Shown here: in pieces, positions 48,613 through 56,946 of the stretch
Layout: the number at the start of each line of letters is the position of its first letter
Position numbering within the stretch: position 1 is the stretch's first letter
Assembly (NCBI RefSeq): GCF_017302315.1
Contig: NZ_JAFLDT010000014.1
Coordinates: forward strand, 1-61,628
Length of the DNA stretch: 61,628 nt
Source: Zoogloea sp.
GTDB taxonomy: Bacteria > Pseudomonadota > Gammaproteobacteria > Burkholderiales > Rhodocyclaceae
Direction: 5' to 3'
Program-made: the position numbers and the translations under genes
Notes under the pieces: generated by a model
What the model was told of the DNA's origin: nothing
Seen by the model: only the letters and a program-made list of their open reading frames with translations
Database searches by the model: none

Positions 48613-51471
48613 ATGAGCGCCATGCCGAATTCCGCTCCTGAACAGGAGAAGGATGCGCTTTCGCCACCGCGCCTTTCGCCCGCCCTGCGGGCGGCCGCGG
48701 GGTATCTGCTTGCCGCCCTGACCTGTGTGATCGGAACGATGTTCTTCACCGACGGGGATGGCGGCAATGCACGCCCCCTGTCGGGCCCTTGGCTGATCCT
48801 GTTCGTTGGGGCATCGACCCTGTTCATATTCGTTGCCTTGAAACGGGTCACGGAGAAGGCGGGACGAAGTGCACCGACCATCGTCAACGACGACTATCGG
48901 ACTTTGTTCGACACCGACCCGGCCCCCCAGTGGCTCTACGCCGTGGACAGCGGCGAGGTTCTGGCCCTCAACGCCGCAGCCGCCAAGCTCTACGGCTTGA
49001 CGGCTGACCCCTTTACCGCGATATCCGCCGAAGCCCTGATCCACCCGCTCCCACCGTCCCCGCAGTCATCCATGCGCCTTACCCACCAGACGGTCGGTGG
49101 TCGGACCCTGGAACTCGAAACACACGTCAGCAGCCATTCGTTCTCCGGCCGGCACTGCCACCTGGTGACGGTCCGCGATAATGCCGGAGAGCATCTATCC
49201 GAATCACTGTTCGCCGAAGCCCTGGCGAAGGTTCAGCCCGTCCTGTACCGCTTTGATCCGGTCCGTAAGTGCTACGACTACATCTCGGACAGAGGGGCAG
49301 ATTGGCTCGACGCCCCCATCCACGCCCTGCGCTCACCGGGCGGCTGGCAACAGTTTGCGAGGCGTGTCGACACGAAGGATCTGGACCGGATCCGGATAGC
49401 CATTGGAGACGCCCTCAAGACGCCGGGCGACGAACCCGTCGAAATCAGTGTCGCGTACCAGCTCAAATCACGCACCGGCCCACGTTGGATATGCGACGCG
49501 ATGACGCTGCTACGGCATCCCGACGGGAGCCTCAGAGCCATCGTCGGCGCAGCCTCTGACCAGACCGAGGAACAGTGCGCTGCCGGTAAACGTACCGATC
49601 AGGAGGCGCGCTACCGGGCGCTTGTCGAGAACGCACCGGTGGGCATCTTCCACTTCACCGCGGAGCTACTCGTCAGCTACTGCAACAGCCGGCTGGCTGA
49701 CATTCTGAAGTCAAGTCCGGAGCAACTGGCCGGCATGGACCTGCATTCACTGGGCGACGAAGCCATCCTGTCGGTACTCCACGGAGCCCTCCAGGGCCAG
49801 CGGGGCGCCTACGATGGGCCCTTCGTCTCGCCGCTATCGACCGACATGCAAATCCTCTCGATCCGGGTGGCCCCCGAGTTTGATGCGGCTGGGAAGGTCT
49901 TTGGCGGAGTGGGCATCATTGAGGATCGCACGGCCTTCCTTGAGGCGGAAGAGCAACTGCGCGACACCCGCGAACGCTACGTACTCGCCCAGCGGGGCAC
50001 CAATGAAGGTCTCTGGGACTGGGATCCCAAGACCCGCGATCTCTATCTCTCGGCCCGCCTGCTTTCCCTTCTCGGCTTGCACAGCGATACCTTGCGCACA
50101 ACCGGGGACGAGTGGCTCAAGCTGATCCACCCGGATGACCGGCAGCGCTATCGCACCGACTTCGTCGCGCACCTGCGGGGCGAAACCGAGCACTTCGAGT
50201 CGGAGTACCGCATTGCCGACAAGGATGGCAAGTTCCACTGGGTTCTGGCCCGCGGTCTTGCACATCGCAATCAGCAGGGCCGGGCCGTGCGTATCGTGGG
50301 CTCCATCGGAGACATCACGGCACGCAAGCTGGCGGAAGAGCAGCTCAAGTCCGAACGGGACTTTTCGCGCGGCCTCATCGACAGCCTTCCGGCACCGTTC
50401 TTCCTCTTCGACCAGAACGGGCGCCTGCTACTGTGGAACCGCTTCGTCAGCGAACTGACCGGCCTGGCCGATGGGGCACTCCTGCGGGCCGATGCCCAAA
50501 GCCTGGTGATTCCCGAGCACGAAGCACTGATGGCCCATCGCATCGAGACCGCATTGATCTCGGGCGAAGCATCGGCCGAAGTCATGCTCCGACGTAACGA
50601 CGGCGAACCCGTACCTTTCCTGGTCGTTGGCCGTCGGGTCACCCTTGACGGCAAACCGCATATCGTCGGTGTCGGTACCGACCTGACCGAACGCAAGTTC
50701 GCCGAACGCGCGATCAAGCGCCTCAACACCGAACTCGAGCGCCGCGTGGCCGAACGAACCTCGCAGCTAAGTGCAGCCCTGAGCGAGCTCGAATCGTTCA
50801 GCTATTCGGTCTCGCATGATCTGCGCGCGCCACTGCGGGCCATCGAGGGCTACAGTGCAATCCTGGGTTCCGACTATGGCGACAAGCTCGACGATGAGGC
50901 GAAAGAACTCCTGCGCCGAGTACGGGCAGCGGTACATCGCATGGGGCAGTTGATTGACGACCTGCTGACGCTATCCCGGGTCAGTCGCAAGGAGCTGGAG
51001 CGACGCCCCGTCGACCTCTCGCAACTTGCCCAAGTGATCTGCGAAGAACTGCACCAACAGGAACCTGACCGGGATGTTCAGATCCGGATTGCGCCCCGGC
51101 TCCAGGTTGAGGGCGATCCAAGTCTGATGCGGACGGTCCTGGAAAACCTGCTTGGCAATGCCTGGAAGTTCACTGGACGGGTTGAACATCCAACCATCGA
51201 ATTCAACGTCGCCCGCCATGGGGAAACGGATGCCTTCGTGATCCGCGACAACGGCGCCGGCTTTGACATGCGCTACAGAGAGAACCTCTTCCGGCCCTTC
51301 CAGCGTCTTCATTCCGACAGGGAGTTTCCCGGCACCGGAATTGGCCTGGCCACCGTTGCCCGCATCGTCCGCCGACATGGGGGGGAAGTGTGGGCGGAAG
51401 GGGATGTCGGCAAGGGCGCCTCGCTCTATTTCAGTATCGGCCAGCCCCCCACCCTACAGAACACAGCCTGA
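48613..51471 (+). CDS. Membrane-bound multi-PAS sensor histidine kinase
   Basis: From ATG 48613 this is 952 residues. An earlier in-frame ATG at 48520 is possible, and neither has a strong ribosome binding site. Two close membrane helices (about 25-45 and 57-77) come first, then five PAS-type domains at about 95-200, 210-320, 335-445, 460-580 and 585-695. A coiled coil leads into the kinase core: SYSVSHDLRAPLRAIEGY with His735, then NLLGNAWKFTGR, RDNGAGFDMRY and PGTGIGLATVARI. The H-box is of the phytochrome-like HWE/HisKA type. There is no receiver domain and no response regulator next to it, so the partner is unknown. Confidence 0.9.
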   Translation: MSAMPNSAPEQEKDALSPPRLSPALRAAAGYLLAALTCVIGTMFFTDGDGGNARPLSGPWLILFVGASTLFIFVALKRVTEKAGRSAPTIVNDDYRTLFDTDPAPQWLYAVDSGEVLALNAAAAKLYGLTADPFTAISAEALIHPLPPSPQSSMRLTHQTVGGRTLELETHVSSHSFSGRHCHLVTVRDNAGEHLSESLFAEALAKVQPVLYRFDPVRKCYDYISDRGADWLDAPIHALRSPGGWQQFARRVDTKDLDRIRIAIGDALKTPGDEPVEISVAYQLKSRTGPRWICDAMTLLRHPDGSLRAIVGAASDQTEEQCAAGKRTDQEARYRALVENAPVGIFHFTAELLVSYCNSRLADILKSSPEQLAGMDLHSLGDEAILSVLHGALQGQRGAYDGPFVSPLSTDMQILSIRVAPEFDAAGKVFGGVGIIEDRTAFLEAEEQLRDTRERYVLAQRGTNEGLWDWDPKTRDLYLSARLLSLLGLHSDTLRTTGDEWLKLIHPDDRQRYRTDFVAHLRGETEHFESEYRIADKDGKFHWVLARGLAHRNQQGRAVRIVGSIGDITARKLAEEQLKSERDFSRGLIDSLPAPFFLFDQNGRLLLWNRFVSELTGLADGALLRADAQSLVIPEHEALMAHRIETALISGEASAEVMLRRNDGEPVPFLVVGRRVTLDGKPHIVGVGTDLTERKFAERAIKRLNTELERRVAERTSQLSAALSELESFSYSVSHDLRAPLRAIEGYSAILGSDYGDKLDDEAKELLRRVRAAVHRMGQLIDDLLTLSRVSRKELERRPVDLSQLAQVICEELHQQEPDRDVQIRIAPRLQVEGDPSLMRTVLENLLGNAWKFTGRVEHPTIEFNVARHGETDAFVIRDNGAGFDMRYRENLFRPFQRLHSDREFPGTGIGLATVARIVRRHGGEVWAEGDVGKGASLYFSIGQPPTLQNTA

Positions 51472-51481
51472 GCGCCCCTGA

Positions 51482-51982
51482 CTATCGCAACAGGACAGGT
51501 CGGTCGGAAAGCTCGTTCGGGTTGTTGTGCCGGGCGGGAAAGTGCTTCGCCAACAAGGCGCCCACGGCCGCAACGGCATCGACCGCACCCTGCTCATACT
51601 GCCTCGCGCGGAACGCGGCCTCCATGGCGCGGCAGATACCGTTCCATTCGGTCTGACCAACCCGGGCGGCAATACCCCGGTCAGCCACGATCTCGACCCG
51701 GCGATCCACCCACTGGACGTAAACCAGAACGCCCGTATTTTCCGCCGTGTCCCAAACCCGGAGCCGCGAGAAAACCTCAACGGCCCGCTCCCGAGTGGAC
51801 AGACCCAGCCGCAAATCACCGAGATCGAGACCGGCCTCAACCGCAAACCGGATCTCGCCCCGGTGACGGGCCTCGGACCCCTTCACGGCGGCCTCAATGG
51901 CAGCCAGAACCCGTGATGGAAACGCCCGGTTGAGAACCCAGGGCGGCGTCAGCAGGTGTCGAAGGATGCGCAATGCAGACAT
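51482..51982 (-). CDS. TPM-domain protein without signal peptide
   Basis: From ATG 51982 this is 166 residues with a TPM (TLP18.3/Psb32/MOLO-1) domain: SEARHRGEIRFAVE, VFSRLRVWDTAENTGVLVYVQWVDRRVEIVADRGIAARV and GALLAKHFPA. It lacks a signal peptide and glycine-rich tail, unlike its upstream neighbour. A hydrophobic N-terminus is not evident. It starts two bases after that neighbour's stop. The family is linked to membrane or photosystem repair and to phosphatase activity in other organisms. The bacterial role is unknown. Confidence 0.83.
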   Translation of the reverse strand: MSALRILRHLLTPPWVLNRAFPSRVLAAIEAAVKGSEARHRGEIRFAVEAGLDLGDLRLGLSTRERAVEVFSRLRVWDTAENTGVLVYVQWVDRRVEIVADRGIAARVGQTEWNGICRAMEAAFRARQYEQGAVDAVAAVGALLAKHFPARHNNPNELSDRPVLLR

Positions 51983-51984
51983 GT

Positions 51985-52875
51985 TCACCAATCCCCCGAA
52001 GCGCCGCCGCCGCCAAAACCACCACCGCCGCCGGACCAACCACCTCCACCACCCCCTCGGCCGAAGCCGCCGCCCCCCATTCCACCGCCCATCCAGGGGC
52101 CGCCACCGACACCGCGCGTGCCCCCGCTCGAGCCCATGGCCAGCACAAACACAAAAGCCAGCAGGCCGCCCGCGATACCAATCAGCATCATCCCCGTGAG
52201 GGTCCAGGCCCCGAAACCGACGATGCCCGACGCCAGGCCAGCGCCGAGAAGACGTCCAAAAATGGCTCTCAGGACGCCACCGACCACGATGGTGGCGATG
52301 ATGCCGAGCACCAGAAGCTCTTCGAAACCGGCATCGCCAGGAGCCGTTGCCGCCACAGGCGGAGGTAAGGCCTCGCCCGCAATGCGGGCGGAGATGGCAT
52401 CCACGCCGGCCTCGACACCAGCGGCAAAGTCACCGCTGCGCAGATGCGGCGCCACGATATCGGCAATGATGTGCTTGGCGACAGCATCGGGCAAAGCCCC
52501 CTCCAGGCCCCTTCCCACCTCAATGCGCAATCGCCGATCATCCCGGGCAAGCAGGAACAGGATGCCGTCATCGACACCCTTGCGCCCCAGGCGCCACGCC
52601 TCCGCCACACGCAGGGCATAGGCCTCCACCGCTTCGGGCTTGGTCGTGGCAACGATCAGTATGGCAACCTGCGCACCCTTTTCCTTCTCAAGGGCGAGCA
52701 GACGCGTCTCCAGGGCCTCACGACGCGCCGGGGGCAGCACCCCCAGGGTGTCGGTGACGTGGGCCGACAGACTTGGCAGCGCCTGCAGCTCCTGGGCGTG
52801 AAGCGCTCCGCCCAGGCAGCACAGCACGAACAGAAGCAGGCGAAGCAGCACCGTATGGCCCGCGGCCAGCATCAT
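51985..52875 (-). CDS. TPM-domain secreted/membrane protein (YgcG-like)
   Basis: This 296-residue protein begins with a signal peptide (about 1-27, LLRLLLFVLCCLGGALHA) and a TPM domain (about 35-160: VTDTLGVLPPARREALETRLLALEKEKGAQVAIL and GRKGVDDGILFLLARDDRRLRIEVGRGLEGAL). Three hydrophobic segments follow (about 182-260). The C-terminal 45 residues are almost all glycine with Trp and Phe, a feature of YgcG proteins. It lies between lemA (9 bases upstream) and the second TPM gene. The role is unknown. LemA and YgcG occur side by side in many bacteria. Confidence 0.87.
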   Translation of the reverse strand: MMLAAGHTVLLRLLLFVLCCLGGALHAQELQALPSLSAHVTDTLGVLPPARREALETRLLALEKEKGAQVAILIVATTKPEAVEAYALRVAEAWRLGRKGVDDGILFLLARDDRRLRIEVGRGLEGALPDAVAKHIIADIVAPHLRSGDFAAGVEAGVDAISARIAGEALPPPVAATAPGDAGFEELLVLGIIATIVVGGVLRAIFGRLLGAGLASGIVGFGAWTLTGMMLIGIAGGLLAFVFVLAMGSSGGTRGVGGGPWMGGGMGGGGFGRGGGGGGWSGGGGGFGGGGASGDW

Positions 52876-52884
52876 GAATCGTGC

Positions 52885-53508
52885 TTACTGGGCTTTGGCC
52901 GGTGCGGGCCCGGCGGCAGGCGTTCCGAAGTTGACCTTCGGCGGCTCACTGATGGCCTGTTCATTCTCAACCGTGAAGTTCGCTTTTGCCTTCGCACCGA
53001 TGACCATCGCGGTCAAATTGTTGGGGAAGGTGCGTACCGATATGTTGTAGTCCTGCACCGCCTTGATATAACGGTTCCGGGCCACCGTGATGCGATTCTC
53101 GGTGCCTTCAAGCTGAGCCTGAAGATCACGGAAATTGGCGTCAGCCTTCAGGTTCGGATAGTTTTCCGATACCACCAGCAGGCGCGACAAGGCACCGGAC
53201 AACTCGCCCTGGGCTTTCTGGAAACGGGCCATGGCCTCGGAGTCGTTTACAAGCTCGGGTGTCACCTTCATGCCGGCCACATTGGCCCGCGCCTCGGTGA
53301 CTCGGGTCAGGACTTCCTTCTCATGGGCGGCATATCCCTGTACCACCTGTACAAGATTGGGGATCAGATCGGCACGGCGCTTGTATTGGTTGAGCACCTC
53401 CGACCAGGTGGCATTGATCTGCTCATCGTTGATCTGGATCTGGTTATAGCCACAACCTGAAAGCAGGAACATCGACAGCAGGACGGACAACAGATGCTTG
53501 ATGGACAT
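52885..53508 (-). CDS. LemA family lipoprotein
   Basis: From ATG 53508 this is 207 residues. A lipoprotein signal ends in FLLSGC, placing a lipid-modified cysteine near residue 19. The LemA fold follows, helical, with INATWSEVLNQYKRRADLIPNLVQVVQGYA near the start and SRLLVVSENYPNLKADANF and NFRDLQAQLEGTENRI. The family is widespread and unassigned. It heads the lemA-TPM-TPM operon and probably works with the two following proteins at the membrane. Confidence 0.9.
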   Translation of the reverse strand: MSIKHLLSVLLSMFLLSGCGYNQIQINDEQINATWSEVLNQYKRRADLIPNLVQVVQGYAAHEKEVLTRVTEARANVAGMKVTPELVNDSEAMARFQKAQGELSGALSRLLVVSENYPNLKADANFRDLQAQLEGTENRITVARNRYIKAVQDYNISVRTFPNNLTAMVIGAKAKANFTVENEQAISEPPKVNFGTPAAGPAPAKAQ

Positions 53509-53648
53509 GGAGCACGCCCTCGCAAAGAAGAAATCGGAAGTGAAGTCAGCGGTCATCCTACCCGCATCAGGTCAGCACCATTCTATAGGCACCACCTTTG
53601 ATCACAGGCACCGTCCGCCCGCGAATTGAAATATTGCACATTGTTCTC

Positions 53649-54443
53649 TCAGGCGTATTTCAGCCCGCGCATGCTGCGACGGGCAAAGCACAGATCGTCC
53701 CACGCCTTGGCCTTATCCTGCAGATTGCGCAATAGATAGGCCGGATGGTAGGTCACCACCACGGGAATTCCGCCGTGGGAATGGAGCTTTCCACGTGCCG
53801 CAGCGATACGCACCTCCTCATTGAGCAAGGCCTGGGCCGCCGGCCGCCCAAGGGCAACGATCAAGCGCGGCTGGATCAGCGCAATCTGGCGTTGCAGATA
53901 GGGAAAACATGCCGCCAACTCGGCCGCTTCGGGGGTGCGATTGTTGGGCGGGCGGCACTTGACGGCATTGGCAATGTAGACATCCTCGCCACGCTTCAGA
54001 TCGATGCTGGCCAGCATGGCGTCCAGAAGCCGCCCGGCCTGACCGACAAACGGCTCACCACGCTCGTCCTCTTCCGCACCGGGCCCCTCACCAACGAAAA
54101 GCCAATCCGCCTGCCGGTCACCTACGCCGGGCACGGCCTGCTTGCGTCTCCTGCACAAGCTGCAGGCCTCACAGCCACGGATACGCGCCTCAAGCGCGTC
54201 CCAACCAAGCCCCATCACCCCATCACCGACATCGGTATGAGACCGGGCCGAAACGGGCTGAGGTAAGTCACTCACCCCGTCACGCAGATCCGACCGGGCT
54301 CTGGCCTGCGCAGGCTCGGAAACCGGTCTGGGTGCAGCAGGCTGCAGCACAGGCTCAGGCTCGGGCAGCGCTTGACGCCCACGCAGGCGCCACATGGGAG
54401 CCAGCCCCATTTCCCTCAGAATCGCATCACGCCGCAGGCTCAT
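53649..54443 (-). CDS. Uracil-DNA glycosylase, family 4 (4Fe-4S)
   Basis: This 264-residue protein has the family 4 UDG signature GEGPGAEEDERGEPFVGQAG near residue 120. Four cysteines form the 4Fe-4S site: the pair in GCEACSLC, one in NAVKCRPPNNRTP and one in AACFPYLQ. VTYHPAYLLRN supplies the catalytic-side histidine. The first 75 residues are a low-complexity linker. It removes uracil from DNA. It is the third gene of tsaB-rimI-udg, ten bases after rimI. Confidence 0.92.
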   Translation of the reverse strand: MSLRRDAILREMGLAPMWRLRGRQALPEPEPVLQPAAPRPVSEPAQARARSDLRDGVSDLPQPVSARSHTDVGDGVMGLGWDALEARIRGCEACSLCRRRKQAVPGVGDRQADWLFVGEGPGAEEDERGEPFVGQAGRLLDAMLASIDLKRGEDVYIANAVKCRPPNNRTPEAAELAACFPYLQRQIALIQPRLIVALGRPAAQALLNEEVRIAAARGKLHSHGGIPVVVTYHPAYLLRNLQDKAKAWDDLCFARRSMRGLKYA

Positions 54444-54453
54444 GCCATGGATC

Positions 54454-54906
54454 TCACAAGGGGAGTCTCATTACCAGTGCATCCTCACGGCCATTGCACG
54501 CAGGATAGTAGCCCTTGCGTCGACCAATCATTTCAAAGCCGACCTTGCGATACAAGGCAAGTGCGGATTCGTTGGATGGACGTACCTCAAGCAAGATCTG
54601 GCTCCCGCCCGCCCGGCGGGCCACCTCACCGAGATGCTGCAATAGCTGGCGCCCCAATCCGCAACCTTGACGGCTCCTGCATACACTGATGTTGAGAATG
54701 TGGGCCTCATCCAGCACCATCATCAGCACCGCGTAACCGGATCGTTCTCCACCCTCGAAAACGATCCAGCAACTGTAGCCCGCGATCATGGAATCGGCAA
54801 AATTCTGTGCCGACCAGGGAAAGGGATAGAGCTGCCTGTCCTGCGCCGCAACCCATTCGAGATCGGTCGTTGCCATGGGCACGAACTCCACTGCAACGAG
54901 GCTCAT
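54454..54906 (-). CDS. rimI: Ribosomal-protein-S18 alanine N-acetyltransferase
   Basis: This 150-residue GNAT protein shows VYAVLMMVLDEAHILNISVC (split here by the core strand), the acetyl-CoA loop RSRQGCGLGRQLL, and EVRPSNESALALYRKVGFEMIGRRKGYY. These match RimI, which acetylates the N-terminal alanine of S18. The place between tsaB and the UDG gene is typical in Betaproteobacteria. The N-terminal LYPFPWSAQNFADS also fits RimI (WS...F.DS). Confidence 0.92.
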   Translation of the reverse strand: MSLVAVEFVPMATTDLEWVAAQDRQLYPFPWSAQNFADSMIAGYSCWIVFEGGERSGYAVLMMVLDEAHILNISVCRSRQGCGLGRQLLQHLGEVARRAGGSQILLEVRPSNESALALYRKVGFEMIGRRKGYYPACNGREDALVMRLPL

Positions 54907-54952
54907 GGAAACGATCCGGATTTGCCAAGCACGGGATGGAGAGACAACGCGA

Positions 54953-55645
54953 TCACGCCTTTCCTCCCCGGGCCAAACGCTCGACGGTAGTCATGGCCAC
55001 CTTGTCACGAACATAGAGAGGCGCGGCCGAAGCAGGATCAAGCGTCTCTCCGCGCACCAAACGCGGCGCCGCAAGGCTCGCGATACTGGAGGCCCGTGGT
55101 ACCGGGGCACCGTCAAATCCGCCAAGACGCGGACCCAAGCCGGATACAAGCACCTCTTGATAGGCGCGGAATGCCGTTCCAAAGCCGAACCACACCCCAC
55201 TGGGAGGCAGAATCACGCTCCCAGGCACCGCGCAGGCAGGAGGCAGAATCTCGACCAGCCCGTCCTGTACCCGGCGGTAGGCTGCAAAATACACTTCCGA
55301 CATACGCGCATCGACCGCCGCGAAGATGGCCTCTTCCGGGCACTGGCTCGCCAGCGCTTCCAGGGTACCGACCGGGATCAGCGGCTTGCCAAGCCCGATG
55401 GCGAGTCCCTGGGCCACACCACAGGCCAGGCGCAAACCGGTAAAGGCCCCCGGACCCGCGCCAAAGGCGATGGCGTCAAGTCCGGCCAGGGGAAGGCCGC
55501 AGTCATGCAGCAGGGAAATCACGGCTGGAAGCAGGGTTTCCGAATGTCCGGGGCTGCCTGGCACCTGGCGCTCAGTCAGGGTGCTTCCATCAAGTAGTGC
55601 AACCGACCCCGAGTCGGTTGATGTTTCGAGGGCAAGAATCTTCAT
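54953..55645 (-). CDS. tsaB: tRNA threonylcarbamoyladenosine biosynthesis protein TsaB
   Basis: This 230-residue protein starts MKILALETSTDSGSVALLDG and continues with SETLLPAVISLLHDCGLPLAGLDAIAFGAGPGAFTGLRLACG, both TsaB landmarks. TsaB supports TsaD in putting threonylcarbamoyl on adenosine 37 of ANN-decoding tRNAs. It lies upstream of rimI (46 bases) and udg in one likely operon. Confidence 0.94.
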   Translation of the reverse strand: MKILALETSTDSGSVALLDGSTLTERQVPGSPGHSETLLPAVISLLHDCGLPLAGLDAIAFGAGPGAFTGLRLACGVAQGLAIGLGKPLIPVGTLEALASQCPEEAIFAAVDARMSEVYFAAYRRVQDGLVEILPPACAVPGSVILPPSGVWFGFGTAFRAYQEVLVSGLGPRLGGFDGAPVPRASSIASLAAPRLVRGETLDPASAAPLYVRDKVAMTTVERLARGGKA

Positions 55646-55697
55646 ATCGGGCGCATTCTACCGCCCTCCGGGCTTGCCGCAGTCGGCTCCGGAAGCT

Positions 55698-56027
55698 TCA
55701 ATCGGGACGACGAGGGGGGGAACCGTAAACATCGCGTCCGGCCTCATGGACATCGCGACGTAGCTGTCGGCGCTCCTCCGGGGACCAACGGCGCACGGTC
55801 CGGTCGTCCATTTCGTTTCGGTGCATGGGCTCAGTCGCCATGACCGGCACCTGGCGGATCGAGCGATCCGCTGGCGAAGCATATTGGCGGAGATAAGGCG
55901 CGAGCCTATCCACCTGTTCAGCGACAGCGCTGTCCGCAGGCAGAAGACACAACAAGGCGACGCCCCCGACAGACAGGGCATGGCAGATCAATCTTGGCGA
56001 ATAAATCCCGTGGTACATGGTCCTCAT
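55698..56027 (-). CDS. Small secreted arginine-rich protein of unknown function
   Basis: From ATG 56027 this is 109 residues; ATG 56018 is another option. A signal peptide covers about 1-36 (LICHALSVGGVALLCLLPADSAVA). The mature part is short and charged, ending with WSPEERRQLRRDVHEAGRDVY and a proline-arginine tail (that 21-residue block is centred on PEERRQLRRD). I do not recognise a named family. It is divergent from the OmpR-type regulator, and the two share a 182-base gap with four candidate half-sites. This makes it a likely target of that two-component system. It would be periplasmic. Confidence 0.7.
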   Translation of the reverse strand: MRTMYHGIYSPRLICHALSVGGVALLCLLPADSAVAEQVDRLAPYLRQYASPADRSIRQVPVMATEPMHRNEMDDRTVRRWSPEERRQLRRDVHEAGRDVYGSPPRRPD

Positions 56028-56112
56028 CCTAACCCGGACTGGGGCTTCCCTGCAGCTCCACCTCGTCCGGATTTGATTCTGGCAGCCCGAGAGAAAGCAG
56101 GAACCCACCTTT

Positions 56113-56155
56113 GTAAGAAAATGTTAGACCCCCACAAGGACTTACGTTTTCTTAC
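56113..56155. promoter_or_regulatory. Four half-sites for an OmpR-type regulator
   Basis: CTTAC occurs twice with a 10-base period (56141-56145 and 56151-56155). Inverted to the left are GTAAG (56113-56117) and GTTAG (56123-56127), again with a 10-base period. GTAAGAAAA and TTTTCTTAC are exact reverse complements. Tandem half-sites one helical turn apart are how OmpR-family dimers bind. The site lies between the divergent regulator and secreted-protein genes. Confidence 0.6.
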
Positions 56156-56209
56156 CCGACATGAACATCAAATCTAGCCGGGTCGTCGGCGAGCCGTTAG
56201 CATTGGGCC

Positions 56210-56938
56210 ATGGAAAAAGAAAACTATCGGGTTCTCGTCGTCGACGACGATCTTCGCCTGCGTGACCTGCTCAAGCGCTATCTCGGTGATCAGGGCTTCA
56301 ATGTCAAGGTGGTGAATGACGCCCCCCAGATGGACAAGGCCTTGCTGAGGGAGCATTTTGACCTGATGGTCCTTGACCTGATGCTGCCTGGGGAAGATGG
56401 CCTCGCGATCTGCCGGCGCCTTCGAGGCACGGGCAATCAGATCCCGATCGTGATGCTCACCGCCAAGGGCGATGACGTGGATCGAATCATCGGGCTCGAG
56501 ATGGGGGCCGATGACTATTTGCCGAAGCCCTTCAACCCTCGCGAGCTGGTGGCCCGCATCCATGCGGTGCTACGCCGTCAACCCCAGACACCACCGGGCG
56601 CACCGGTCGCTGACGACGAAGACGTCAGTTTCGGACACATTGTCGTGCAATTGGGCAATCGCATCTTGATCCGCAACGGCGAGGAGACCCTGCTCACGAC
56701 GGGTGAGTTCGCCCTGCTCAAGGTTCTGTTGCAGCACCCGCGTCAGCCCCTTTCCCGCGACCGCCTGATGGAGCTGGCTCGAGGCAGGGAATACGACGTT
56801 TTTGATCGTTCCATCGATGTGCAGATCTCGCGTCTGCGCAAACTTATCGAGGAAGATCCCGGCAAACCCCGTTACCTCCAGACGGTGTGGGGCTTCGGCT
56901 ATGTCTTCGTCCCGGATGGCAACAAGCACGCTCCCTGA
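56210..56938 (+). CDS. ompR: OmpR-family response regulator
   Basis: This 242-residue protein has a receiver domain (about 5-120) with Asp12-Asp13, phosphoacceptor Asp56 (LMVLDLMLPGEDG) and the lysine in YLPKPFNPREL. The winged-helix DNA-binding domain (about 140-235) has LLTTGEFALLKVLL, RDRLMELARGREYD and RSIDVQISRLRKLIEEDPGKP. Both halves match OmpR rather than PhoB-type regulators. The envZ-like kinase gene starts nine bases after its stop. It is likely autoregulated through the half-sites at 56113-56155. Confidence 0.92.
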   Translation: MEKENYRVLVVDDDLRLRDLLKRYLGDQGFNVKVVNDAPQMDKALLREHFDLMVLDLMLPGEDGLAICRRLRGTGNQIPIVMLTAKGDDVDRIIGLEMGADDYLPKPFNPRELVARIHAVLRRQPQTPPGAPVADDEDVSFGHIVVQLGNRILIRNGEETLLTTGEFALLKVLLQHPRQPLSRDRLMELARGREYDVFDRSIDVQISRLRKLIEEDPGKPRYLQTVWGFGYVFVPDGNKHAP

Positions 56939-56946
56939 CCCCCTCC

